Positions 21,401-35,324 of a stretch of 64,000 bases of DNA are shown in pieces; position 1 is the stretch's first letter, and every line of letters begins with the position of its first letter. Source of the DNA: Papaver somniferum. Lineage: Eukaryota > Streptophyta > Magnoliopsida > Ranunculales > Papaveraceae. A program made the position numbers and the translations under genes. Under the pieces are notes generated by a model. That model worked only from the letters and a program-made list of their open reading frames with translations. It was not told where the DNA came from and did not search any database. The stretch is from NCBI RefSeq assembly GCF_003573695.1, contig NC_039359.1, positions 96,035,275 through 96,099,274 of the forward strand, in the 5' to 3' direction.

Positions 21401-23939
21401 CAACCTTAGTTAAGTGATAGGTTGCAGTTTCATCCAATCTGATATATTTGACACCTCGAACCTCGCTCGGACTAGAACATCGGGTCTGTATATGGTAATC
21501 TTGCAACCTGAGTTAAGTGATAAGTTGCAGTTTCATCCAATCTGATATATTTTACACCTTGAACCTCGCTCGGACCAGAACATCGGGTCTGTATATGGTA
21601 ATCTTGCAACCTGAGTTTAGTGATAGGTTGAAGTTTCATCCAATCTGATATATTTTACACTTCGAACCTCGCTCGTACCAGAACATTGGGTCTATATATG
21701 GTAATTTTGCAACCTGAGTTAAGTGATAGGTTGCAGTTTCATCTAATCTGAATTATTTGACACCTCAAACCTCCCTCGGACGAGAACATCAGGTCTGTAT
21801 ATGATAATCTTGCAACCTGAGTTAAGTGATAGGTTGCAGTTTCATCCAATCTGATATATTTGACACCTCGAACCTCGCTCGGACTAGAACATCGGGTCTG
21901 TATATGGTAATCTTGCAACCTGAGTTAAGTGATAAGTTGCAGTTTCATCCAATCTGATATATTTGACACCTCGAACCTCACTCGGACCAGCACATCGGGT
22001 ATGTATATAGTAATCTTGCAACCTGAGTTAAGTGATAAGTTGCAGTTTCATCCAATCTGATATATTTGACACCTTGAACCTCGCTCGGACCAGAACATCG
22101 GGTCTGTATATGGTAATCTTGCAACCTGAGTTTAGTGATAGGTTGAAGTTTCATTCAATCTGATATATTTTACACTTCGAACCTCGCTCGTACCAGAACA
22201 TCGGGTCTATATATGATAATTTTGCAACCTGAGTTAAGTGATAGGTTGCAGTTTCATCTAATCTGAATTATTTGACACCTCGAACCTCGCTCGCACGAGA
22301 ACATCGGGTCTGTATATGGTAATCTTGCAACCTGAGTTAAGTGATAAGTTGCAGTTTCATCCAATCTGATATATTTGACACCTCGAACCTCACTCGGACC
22401 AGCACATCGGGTCTGTATATGGTAATCTTGCAACCTGAGTTAAGTGATAAGTTGCAGTTTCATCCAATCTGATATATTTTACACCTCGAACCTCACTCAG
22501 ACGAGAACATCAGGTCTGTATATGGTAATCTTGCAACCTGAGTTCAGTGATAGGTTGCAGTTTCATCTAATTAGAATAATTTGACACCTCGAACCTCGCT
22601 CGGACGAGAACATCGGGTCTATATATGGTAATCTTGCAACCTGAGTTAAGTGATAGGTTGCAGTTTCATCCAATCTGATATATTTGACAACTCGAACCTC
22701 GCTCGGACGAGAACATCAGGTCTTTATATGGTAATCTTGCAACCTGAGTTAAGTGATAGGTTGCAGTTTCATCCAATCTGATATATTTGACACCTCGAAC
22801 CTCGCTCGGACTATAACATCGGGTCTGTATATGGTAATCTTGCAACCTGAGTTAAGTGATAAGTTGCAGTTTCATCCAATCTGATATATTTGACACCTTG
22901 AACCTCGCTCGGACCAGAACATCGGGTCTGTATATGGTAATCTTGCAACCTGAGTTTAGTGATTGGTTGAAGTTTCTTCCAATCTGATATATTTTACACT
23001 TCGAACCTCGCTCGTACCAGAACATCGGGTCTATATATGGTAATTTTGCAACCTGAGTTAAGTGATAGGTTGCAGTTTCATCTAATCTGAAATATTTGAC
23101 ACCTCGGACCTCGCTCAGACGAGAATATCAGGTCTGTATATTGTAATCTTGCAACCTGAGTTCAGTGATAGGTTGCAGTTTCATTCAATATGAATTATTT
23201 GACACCTCGAACCTCGCTCGGACGAGAACATCGGGTCTATATATGGTAATCTTGCAACCTGAGTTAAGTGATAGGTTGCAGTTTCATCCAATCTGATATA
23301 TTTGACACCTCGGACCTCGCTTGGACGAGAACATCAGGTCTCTATATGGTAATCTTGCAACCCGAGTTCAGTGATAGGTTTGTGTTTCATCCAATCTGAA
23401 TTATTTGACACCTCGAACCTCGCTCGGACCAGAACATCAGGTCTGTATATGGTAATCTTGCAACCTGAGTTATGTGATAGGTTGCAGTGTCATCCAATCT
23501 GATATATTTGACACCTCGGACCTCGCTCAGACGAGAATATCAGGTCTGTATATGGTAATCTTGCAACCTGAGTTAAGTGATAGGTTGCAGTTTCATTCAA
23601 TATGAATTATTTGACACCTCGAACCTCGCTCGGACGAGAACATCGGGTCTATATATGGTAGTCTTGCAACCTGAGTTAAGTGATAGGTTGCAGTTTCATC
23701 CAATCTGATATATTTGACACCTCGAACCTCGCTCGGACGAGAACATCAGGTATGTATATGGTAATCTTGCAACCTGAGTTAAGTGATATGTTGCAGTTTC
23801 ATCCAATCTGATATATTTGACACCTCGAACCTCGCTCGGACTAGAACATCGGGTCTGTATATGGTAATCTTGCTACCTGAGTTTAGTGATAGGTTGAAGT
23901 TTCATCCAATCTGATATATTTGACACTTCGAACCTCGCT

Positions 23940-26130
23940 CGTACCAGAACATCGGGTCTATATATGGTAATTTTGGAACCTGAGTTCAGTAATAAGTTTA
24001 AGTTTCATCCAATCTGATATATTTGACACCTCGAACCTCGTTCGGACGAGAACATCGGGTATGTATATGGTAATCTTTAAACCTGAGTTCAGTAATAGGT
24101 TGCAGTATCATCCAATCTGAATTATTTGACACCTCGAACCTCGCTCATACCAGAACATCGGGTATTTATATGGTAATCTAGCAACCTGAGTTAAGTGATA
24201 GGTTGCAGTTTCATCCAATCTGATATATTTGACACCTTGAACCTCGCTCGGACCAGAACATCGGGTCTGTATATGATAATCTTGCAACCTGAGTTTAGTG
24301 ATAGGTTGAAGTTTCATCCAATCTGATATATTTGACACTTCGAACCTCACTCGTACCAGAACATCGGGTCTCTATATGGTAATTTTGCAACGTGAGTTCA
24401 GTAATAAGTTTAAGTTTCATCCAATCAGATATATTTGACACCTCGAACCTCGTTCGAACAAGAACATCGGGTCTGTATATGGTAATCTTAAAACCTGAGT
24501 TCAGTAATAGGTTGCAGTATCATCCAATATGAATTATTTGACACCTCGAACCTCGCTCAGATCAGAACATCGGGTATTTATATGGTAATCTAGCAACCTT
24601 AATTAAGTGATAGGTTGCAGTTTTATCCAATCTGATATATTTGACACCTCGAACCTCGCTCGGACTAGAATATCGAGTCTTTATATAGTAATCTTGCAAC
24701 CTGAGTTAAGTGATATGTTGCAGTTTCATCCAATCTGATATATTTGACACCTCGAACCTCGCTCGGACTAGAACATCGGGTCTGTATATGGTAATCTTGC
24801 AACCTGAGTTTAGTGATAGGTTGAAGTTTCATCCAATCTGATATATTTGACACTTCGAACCTCGCTCGTACCAGAACATCGGGTATATATATGGTAATTT
24901 TGCAACCTGAGTTCAGTAATAAGTTTAAGTTTCATCCAATCTGATATATTTGACACCTCGAACCTCGTTCGGACGAGAACATCGGGTATGTATATGGTAA
25001 TCTTTAAACCTGAGTTCAGTAATAGGTTGCAGTATCATCCAATCTGAATTATTTGACACCTCGAACCTCGCTCATATCAGAACATCGGGTATTTATATGG
25101 TAATCTAGCAACCTGAGTTAAGTGATAGGTTGCAGTTTCATCCAATCTGATATATTTGACACCTTGAACCTCGCTCGGACCAGAACATCGGGTCTATATA
25201 TGATAATCTTGCAACCTGAGTTTAGTGATAGGTTGAAGTTTCATCCAATCTGATATATTTGACACTTCGAACCTCGCTCGTACCAGAACATCGGGTCTCT
25301 ATATGGTAATTTTGCAACGTGAGTTCAGTAATAAGTTTAAGTTTCATCCAATCAGATATATTTGACACCTCGAACCTCGTTCGAACGAGAACATCGGGTC
25401 TGTATATGGTAATCTTAAAACCTGAGTTCAGTAATAGGTTGCAGTATCATCCAATCTGAATTATTTGACACCTCGAACCTCGCTAAGATCAGAACATCGG
25501 GTATTTATATGGTAATCTAGCAACCTTAATTAAGTGATAGGTTGCAGTTTTATCCAATCTGATATATTTGACACCTCGAAACTCGCTCGGACTAGAATAT
25601 CGAGTCTTTATATAGTAATCTTGCAACTTGAGTTAAGTGATATGTTGCAGTTTCATCCAATCTGATATATTTGACACCTCGAACCTCGCTCGGACTAGAA
25701 CATCGGGTCTGTATATGATAATCTTGCAACCTGAGTTTAGTGATAGGTTGAAGTTTCATCCAATCTGATATATTTGACACTTCGAACCTCGCTCGTACCA
25801 GAACATCGGGTCTATATATGGTAATTTTGCAACCTGAGTTCAGTAATAAGTTTAAGTTTCATCCAATCTGATATATTTGACACCTCGAACCTCGTTCGGA
25901 CGAGAACATCAGGTATGTATATGGTAATCTTTAAACCTGAGTTCAGTAATAGGTTGCAGTATCATCCAATCTGAATTATTTGACACCTCGAACCTCGCTC
26001 AGATCAGAACATCGGGTATTTATATGGTAATCTAGCAACCTTAATTAAGTGATAGGTTGCAGTTTTATCCAATCTGATATATTTGACACCTCGAACCTCG
26101 CTCGGACTAGAATATCGAGTCTTTATATAG
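23940..26130 (+). repeat. 9-mer higher-order repeat, 927 bp
   Basis: The diagnostic monomer with 'tatttatatggtaatctagc' occurs at 24,163, 24,575, 25,090, 25,502 and 26,017. The spacing alternates 412 and 515 bp (4 and 5 monomers), so the compound unit is 927 bp. Sequence such as 'gttcggacgag...cagtatcatcc' recurs at the same shifts. A 4-monomer half-unit also appears at 20,661 and 21,073. Confidence 0.85.
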
Positions 26131-26599
26131 TAATCTTGCAACCTGAGTTAAGTGATAGGTTGCAGTTTCATCCAATCTGATATATTTGACACCTCAGACC
26201 TCGCTCGGACTAGAACATCAGGTCTCTATATGGTAATCTTGCAACCCGAGTTCAGTGATAGGTTGGTGTTTCATCCAATCTGAATTATTTGACACCTCGA
26301 ACCTCGCTCGGACCAGAAAATCAGGTTTGTATATTGTAATCTTGCAACCTTAGTTAAGTGATAGGTTGCAGTTTCATCCAATCTGATATATTTGACACCT
26401 CGAACCTCGCTCGGACAAGAACATCGGGTCTGTATATGGTAATCTTGCAACCTGAGTTAAGTGATAAGTTGCAGTTTGATCCAATCTGATATATTTGACA
26501 CCTTGAACCTCGCTCGGACCAGAACATCGGGTCTGTATATGGTAATCTTGCAACCTGAGTTTAGTGATAGGTTGAAGTTTCATCCAATCTGATATATTT

Positions 26600-29030
26600 T
26601 ACACTTCGAACCTCGCTCGTACCAGAACATCGGGTCTATATATGGTAATTTTGTAACCTGAGTTAAGTGATAGGTTGCAGTTTCATGTAATCTGAATTAT
26701 TTGACACCTCGAACCTCGCTCGCACGAGAACATCGGGTCTGTATATGGTAATCTTGCAACCTGAGTTAAGTGATAAGTTGCAGTTTCATCCAATCTGATA
26801 TATTTGACACCTCGAACCTCATTGGACCAGCATATCGGGTCTGTATATGGTAATCTTGCAACCTGAGTTCAGTGATAGGTTTCAGTTTCATCTAATCTGA
26901 ATTATTTGACACCTCGAAACCTCGCTCGGACGAGAACATCGGGTCTATATACGGTAATCTTGCAACCTGAGTTAAGTGATAGATTGAAGTTTCATCCAAT
27001 CTGATATATTTGACACCTCGAACCTCGCTCGGACGAGAACATCAGGTCTGTATATGGTAATCTTGTAACCTGAGTTAAGTGATAGGTTGCAGTATCATCC
27101 AATCTGATATATTTGACACCTCGAACCTCGCTCGGAACAGAACATCGGGTCTGTATATGGTAATCTTGCAACCTGAGTTAAGTGATAAGTTGCAGTTTCA
27201 TCCAATTTGATATATTTGACACTTTGAACCTCGCTCGGACCAGAACATCGGGTCTGTATATGGTAATCTTGCAACCTGAGTTTAGTGATAGGTTGAAGTT
27301 TAATCCAATCTGATATATTTTACACTTCGAACCTCGCTCGTACCAGAACATCGGGTCTATATATGGTAATTTTGCAACCTGAGTTAAGTGATAGGTTGCA
27401 GTTTCATCTAATCTGAATTATTTGACACCTCGAACCTCGCTCGCACGAGAACATCGGGTCTGTATATGGTAATCTTGCAACCTGAGTTAAGTGATAAGTT
27501 GCAGTTTCATCCAATCTGATATATTTGACACCTCGAACCTTATTCGGACCAGCACATCGGGTCTGTATATGGTAATCTAGCAACCTGAGTTAAGGGATAA
27601 GTTGCAGTTTCATCCAATCTGATATATTTGACACCTCGAACCTCACTCAGACGAGAACATCAGGTCTGTATATGGTAATCTTGCAACCTGAGTTCAGTGA
27701 TAGGTTGCAGTTTCATCTAATCTGAATTATTTGACACCTCGAACCTCGGTCGGACGAGAACATCGGGTATATATATGGTAATCTTGCAACCTGAGTTAAG
27801 TGATAGGTTGCAGTTTCATCCAATCTGATATATTTGACACCTTGAACCTCGCTCGGACGAGAACATCATGTCTGTATATGGTAATCTTGCAACCTGAGTT
27901 AAGTGATAGGTTGCATTTTCATCCAATCTGATATATTTGACACCTCGAACCTCGCTCGTACTAGAACATCGGGTCTGTATATGGTAATCTTGCAACCTGA
28001 GTTAAGTGATAAGTTGCAGTTTCATCCAATCTGATATATTTGACACCTTGAACCTCGCTCGGACCAGAACATCGGGTCTGTATATGGTAATCTTGCAACC
28101 TGAGTTTAGTGATAGGTTGAAGTTTCATCCAATCTGATATATTTTACACTTCGAACCTCGCTCGTACCAGAACATCGGGTCTATATATGGTAATTTTGTA
28201 ACCTGAGTTAAGTGATAGGTTGCAGTTTCATGTAATCTGAATTATTTGACACCTCGAACCTCGCTCGCACGAGAACATCGGGTCTGTATATGGTAATCTT
28301 GCAACCTGAGTTAAGTGATAAGTTGCAGTTTCATCCAATCTGATATATTTGACACCTCGAACCTCATTGGACCAGCATATCGGGTCTGTATATGGTAATC
28401 TTGCAACCTGAGTTCAGTGATAGGTTTCAGTTTCATCTAATCTGAATTATTTGACACCTCGAAACCTCGCTCGGACGAGAACATCGGGTCTATATACGGT
28501 AATCTTGCAACCTGAGTTAAGTGATAGATTGAAGTTTCATCCAATCTGATATATTTGACACCTCGAACCTCGCTCGGACGAGAACATCAGGTCTGTATAT
28601 GGTAATCTTGTAACCTGAGTTAAGTGATAGGTTGCAGTATCATCCAATCTGATATATTTGACACCTCGAACCTCGCTCGGAACAGAACATCGGGTCTGTA
28701 TATGGTAATCTTGCAACCTGAGTTAAGTGATAAGTTGCAGTTTCATCCAATTTGATATATTTGACACTTTGAACCTCGCTCGGACCAGAACATCGGGTCT
28801 GTATATGGTAATCTTGCAACCTGAGTTTAGTGATAGGTTGAAGTTTAATCCAATCTGATATATTTTACACTTCGAACCTCGCTCGTACCAGAACATCGGG
28901 TCTATATATGGTAATTTTGCAACCTGAGTTAAGTGATAGGTTGCAGTTTCATCTAATCTGAATTATTTGACACCTCGAACCTCGCTCGCACGAGAACATC
29001 GGGTCTGTATATGGTAATCTTGCAACCTGA
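26600..29030 (+). repeat. 15-mer higher-order repeat, 1545 bp
   Basis: The rare monomer 'cctcattggaccagcatatc' starts its variant at 26,821 and 28,366, exactly 1545 bp apart, and neighbouring variants ('cgaaacctcgctcgg', 'ctcggaacagaac', 'ttgacactttgaacc') follow in the same order. The block recurs from 31.6 kb and again from 35.33 kb. Confidence 0.85.
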
Positions 29031-32000
29031 GTTAAGTGATAAGTTGCAGTTTCATCCAATCTGATATATTTGACACCTCGAACCTCACTCGGACCAGCAC
29101 ATCGGGTCTGTATATGGTAATCTTGCAACCTGAGTTAAGTGATAGGTTGCAGTTTCATCCAATCTAATATATTTGACACCTCGGACATCGCTCGGACGAG
29201 AACATCGGGTCTGTATAAGGTAATCTTGTAACCTGAGTTAAGTGGTGAGTTGCAGTTTTATCGAATCTGATATATTTGACACCTCGAACCTCGTTCGGAC
29301 CAGAACATCGGGTCTTTATATAGTAAACTTGCAACTTGAGTTAAGTGATAGGTTGCAATTTAATCCAATATGATATATTTGACACCTCGGACCTCTCTCG
29401 GACGAGAACATCAGGACTGTATATGGTAATCTTGCAACCTGAGTTCAGTGATAGGTTGGAGTTTCATCCAATCTGAATTATTTGACACCTCGAACCTCGC
29501 TCAGATCAGAACATCGGGTATTTATATGGTAATCTAGCAACCTGAGTTAAGTGATAGGTTGCAGTTTTATCCAGTCTTTCTGATATATTTGACACCTTGA
29601 ACCTCGCTCGGACCAGAACATTGGGTCTGTATATGGTAATCTTGCAACCTGATTTTAGTGATAGGTTTAAGTTTCATCCAATCTGATATATTTTACACTG
29701 CGAACCTCGCTCGTACCAGAACATCGGGTCTATATATGGTAATTTTGCAACCTGAGTTAAGTGATAGGTTGTAGTTTCATCTAATCTGAATTATTTGACA
29801 CCTCGAACCTCGCTCGCACGAGAACATCGGGTCTGTATATGGTAATCTTGCAACCTAAGTTAAGTGATAAGTTGCAGTTTCATCCAATCTGATATATTTG
29901 ACACCTCGAACCTCACTCGGACCAGCACATCGGGTCTGTATATGGTAATCTTGCAACCTGAGTTAAGTGATAGGTTGCAGTTTCATCCAATCTAATATAT
30001 TTGACACCTCGGACATCGCTCGGACGAGAACATCGGGTCTGTATAAGGTAATCTTGTAACCTGAGTTAAGTGGTGAGTTGCAGTTTCATCGAATCTGATA
30101 TATTTGACACCTCGAACCTCGTTCGGACCAGAACATCGGGTCTTTATATAGTAATCTTGCAACCTGAGTTAAGTGATAGGTTGCAATTTCATCCAATCTG
30201 ATATATTTGACACCTCGGACCTCTCTCGGACGAGAACATCAGGACTGTATATGGTAATCTTGCAACCTGAGTTCAGTGATAGGTTGGAGTTTCATCCAAT
30301 CTGAATTATTTGACACCTCGAATCTCGCTCGGACTAGAACATCAGGTCCGTATATGGTAGTCTTGAAACCTGAGTTAAGTGATAGGTTGCAATTTTATCC
30401 AATCTGATATATTTGACACCTCGAACCTCTCTCGGACCAGAACATCGTGTCTGTATATGGTAATATTGCAACCTGAGTTCAGTGATAGGTTGCAGTTTCA
30501 TCCAATCTGAGTTATTTGACACCTCGAACCTCGCTCGGACGAGAACATCGGGTCTGTATATGGAAATACTGCAACCTGAGTTAGGTGATAGGTGGCAGTT
30601 TCATCCTATCTGATATATTTGACACCTCGAACCTCGCTCGGACCAGAACATCGGGTCTGTATATGGTAATCTTGCAACCGAAGTTAAGTGATAGGTTGCA
30701 ATTTCATCCAATCTGAATTATTTGACACCTCGAACCTCGCTCGGACGAGAACATCAGGTCTGTATATGGTAATCTTGTAACCTGAGTTAAGTGATAGGTT
30801 CAAGTTTTATCCAATCTGATATTTTTACACCTCGAACCTCGTTCGGACCAGAACATCGTATCTTTATATGGTAATCTTGCAACCTGAGTTCAGTGATAGG
30901 TTGTCGTTTCATCCAATCTGAATTATTTGACACCTCGAACCTCGCTCGGACGAGAACATCTGGTCTATATATGGAAATATTGCAACCTGAGTTAAGTGAT
31001 AGGTGGCAGTTTCATCCTATCTGATATATTTGACACATCGAACCTCGCTCGGACCAGAACTTCGGGTCTGTATATGGTAATCTTGCAACCTGAGTTCAGT
31101 GATAGGTTGCAGTTTCATCCAATCTGAATTATTTGACACCTCGAACCTCGCTCGGACGAGAACATCGGATCTGTATATGGTAATCTTGCAACCTGAGTTA
31201 AGTGATAGGTTGCAGTTTCATCCAATCTGATATATTTGACACCTCGAACCTCGCTCGGACTAGAACATCGGGTCTATATATGGTAATCTTGCAACCTTAG
31301 TTAAGTGATAGGTTGCAGTTTCATCCAATCTGATATATTTGACACCTCGAACCTCGCTCGGACAAGAACATCGGGTCTGTATATGGTAATCTTGCAACCT
31401 GAGTTAAGTGATAGGTTGCAGTTTCATCCAATCTGATATATTTGACACCTCGAACCTCGCTCGGACTAGAACATCGGGTCTGTATATGGTAATCTTGCAA
31501 CCTGAGTTTAGTGATAGGTTGAAGTTTCATCCAATCTGATATATTTTACACTTCGAACCTCGCTCGTACCAGAACATCGGGTCTATATATGGTAATTTTG
31601 TAACCTGAGTTAAGTGATAGGTTGCAGTTTCATGTAATCTGAATTATTTGACACCTCGAACCTCGCTCGCACGAGAACATCGGGTCTGTATATGGTAATC
31701 TTGCAACCTGAGTTAAGTGATAAGTTGCAGTTTCATCCAATCTGATATATTTGACACCTCGAACCTCATTGGACCAGCATATCGGGTCTGTATATGGTAA
31801 TCTTGCAACCTGAGTTCAGTGATAGGTTTCAGTTTCATCTAATCTGAATTATTTGACACCTCGAAACCTCGCTCGGACGAGAACATCGGGTCTATATACG
31901 GTAATCTTGCAACCTGAGTTAAGTGATAGATTGAAGTTTCATCCAATCTGATATATTTGACACCTCGAACCTCGCTCGGACGAGAACATCAGGTCTGTAT

Positions 32001-32982
32001 ATGGTAATCTTGTAACCTGAGTTAAGTGATAGGTTGCAGTATCATCCAATCTGATATATTTGACACCTCGAACCTCGCTCGGAACAGAACATCGGGTCTG
32101 TATATGGTAATCTTGCAACCTGAGTTAAGTGATAAGTTGCAGTTTCATCCAATTTGATATATTTGACACTTTGAACCTCGCTCGGACCAGAACATCGGGT
32201 CTGTATATGGTAATCTTGCAACCTGAGTTTAGTGATAGGTTGAAGTTTAATCCAATCTGATATATTTTACACTTCGAACCTCGCTCGTACCAGAACATCG
32301 GGTCTATATATGGTAATTTTGCAACCTGAGTTAAGTGATAGGTTGCAGTTTCATCTAATCTGAATTATTTGACACCTCGAACCTCGCTCGCACGAGAACA
32401 TCGGGTCTGTATATGGTAATCTTGCAACCTGAGTTAAGTGATAAGTTGCAGTTTCATCCAATCTGATATATTTGACACCTCGAACCTTATTCGGACCAGC
32501 ACATCGGGTCTGTATATGGTAATCTAGCAACCTGAGTTAAGGGATAAGTTGCAGTTTCATCCAATCTGATATATTTGACACCTCGAACCTCACTCAGACG
32601 AGAACATCAGGTCTGTATATGGTAATCTTGCAACCTGAGTTCAGTGATAGGTTGCAGTTTCATCTAATCTGAATTATTTGACACCTCGAACCTCGGTCGG
32701 ACGAGAACATCGGGTATATATATGGTAATCTTGCAACCTGAGTTAAGTGATAGGTTGCAGTTTCATCCAATCTGATATATTTGACACCTTGAACCTCGCT
32801 CGGACGAGAACATCAGGTCTGTATATGGTAATCTTGCAACCTGAGTTAAGTGATAGGTTGCATTTTCATCCAATCTGATATATTTGACACCTCGAACCTC
32901 GCTCGTACTAGAACATCGGGTCTGTATATGGTAATCTTGCAACCTGAGTTAAGTGATAAGTTGCAGTTTCATCCAATCTGAT

Positions 32983-35324
32983 ATATTTTGACACCTTGAA
33001 CCTCGCTCGGACCAGAACATCGGGTCTGTATATGGTATCTTGCACCTGAGTTTAGTGATAGGTTGAAGTTTCATCCAATCTGATATAGTTTTTACACTTC
33101 GAACCTCGCTCGTACCAGAACATCGGGTCTATATATGGTAATTTTGCAACCTGAGTTAAGTGATAGTTGCAGTTTCATCTAATCTGAATTATTTGACACC
33201 TCGAACCTCGCTCGCACGAGAACATCGGGTCTGTATATGGTAATCTTGCAACCTGAGTTAAGTGATAAGTTGCAAGTTTCATCATCTGATATATTTGAAC
33301 ACCTCGAACCTCACTCGGACCAGCACATCGGGTCTGTAATGGTAATCTTGCAACCTGAGTTAAGTGATAGGTTGCAGTTTCATCCAATCTAATATATTTG
33401 ACACCTCGACATCGCTCGGACGAGAACATCGGGTCTGTATAAGGTAATCTTGTAACCTGAGTTAAGTGGTGAGTTGCAGTTTTATCGAATCTGATATATT
33501 TGACACCTCGAACCTCGTTCGGACCAGAACATCGGGTCTTTATATAGGTAAACTTGCAACCTGAGTTAAGTGATAGGTTGCAATTTAATCCAATATGATA
33601 TATTTGACACCTCGGACCTCTCTCGGACGAGAACATCAGGACTGTATATGGTAATCTGCAACTGAGTTTAGTGTTAGGTTGGAGTTTCATCCAATCTGAA
33701 TTATTTGACACCTCGAACCTCGCTCAGATCAGAACATCGGGTATTTTATATGGTAATCTAGCAACCTGAGTTAAGTGATAGGTTGCATTTTATCCAGTCT
33801 TTCTGATATATTGACACCTTGAACCTCGCTCGGACCAGAACATTGGGTCTGTATATGGTAATCTTGCACCTGATTTTAGTGATAGGTTTAAGTTTCATCC
33901 AATCTGATATATTTTACCTGCGAACCTCGCTCGTACCAGAACATCGGTCTATATATGGTAATTTTTGCAACCTGATTAAGTGATAGTTGTAGTAAGGTTG
34001 TAGTTTCATCTAATCTGAATTATTTGACACCTCGAACCCTCGCTCGCACGAGAACATCGGGTCTGTATATGGTAATCTTGCAACCTAAGTTAATGAATAA
34101 GTTGCAGTTTCATCCAATCTGATATATTTGACACCCTCGAACCCACTCGGACCAGCACATCGGGTCTGTATATGTAATCTTGCAACCTGAGTTAAGTGAT
34201 AGGTTGCAGTTTCATCCAATCTAATATATTTTGGACACCTCGGACATCGCTCGGACGAGAACATCGGGTCTGTATAAGGTAATCTTGTAACTTGAGTTAA
34301 GTGGTGAGTTGCAGTTTCATCGAATCTGATATATTTGACACCTCGAACCTCGTTCGGACCAGAACATCGGGTCTTTATATAGTAATCTTGCAACCTGAGT
34401 AAGTGATAGGTTGCAATTTCATCCAATCTGATATATTTGCACCCTCGGACCTCTCTCGGACGAAACTCAGGACTGTATATGGTAATCTTGGCAACCTGAT
34501 TCAGTGATAGGTTGGAGTTTCATCCATCTGAATGATTTGACACCTCGAATCTCGCTCGGACTAGAACATCAGGTCCCGTATATTGTAGTCTTTGAAACCT
34601 GAGTTAAGTGATAGGTTGCATTTTATCCAATCCTGATATATTTGACACCTCGAACCTCCTCGGACCAGCATCGTGTCTGTATATGGTAATATGCAACCGA
34701 GTTCAGTGATAGGTTGCAGTTTCATCATCTGAGTTATTTGACACCTCGAACCTCGCTCGGGACGAGAACATCGGGTCTGTAATGGAAATACTGCAACCTG
34801 AGTTAGGTGATAGGTGGCTTTCATCATCCTATCTGATATTTTGACACCTCGACCTCGCTCGGACCAGAAACATCGGGTCTGTATATGGTAATCTTGCAAC
34901 CGAAGTTAAGTGATAGGTTGCATTTCATCCAATCTGAATTATTTGACACCTCGAACCTCGCTCGGACGAACATCAGGTCCTGTATATGGAATCTTGTAAC
35001 CTGAGTTAAGTGATAGGTTCAAGTTTTATATCCAATCTGATATTTTACACCTCGAACCTCGTTCGGACCAGAACATATCGTATCTTTATATGGTAATCTT
35101 GCAACCTGAGTTCAGTGATAGGTTGTCGTTTCATCCAATCTGAATTATTTGACACCTCGAACCTCGCTCGGCGAGAACATCTGGTCTATATATGGAAATA
35201 TTGCAACCTGAGTTAAGTGATAGGTGGCAGTTTCATCCTATCTGATATATTTGCACATCGAACCTCGCTCGACCAGAACTTCGGGTCTGTATATGGTAAT
35301 CTTGCAACCTGAGTTCAGTGATAG
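32983..35324 (+). repeat. Satellite stretch with dense single-base indels (probable uncorrected sequence)
   Basis: Monomer spacing is irregular because of frequent one-base losses and gains. Examples are 'gatatattttgacacc' at 32,985, 'tggtatcttgcacctg' near 33,038, 'gatagttgc' near 33,163 and 'acacccactcgg'-like losses near 34,138. Private variants ('gttttatcgaatctg', 'gcaatttaatccaatatg', 'ccagtctttctgat') are shared with 29.2-29.6 kb at an offset of about 4225 bp. It is therefore a noisy version of about 28.8-31.1 kb. It ends at a junction at 35,324/35,325 where 18 bases of the monomer are missing. Confidence 0.8.
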
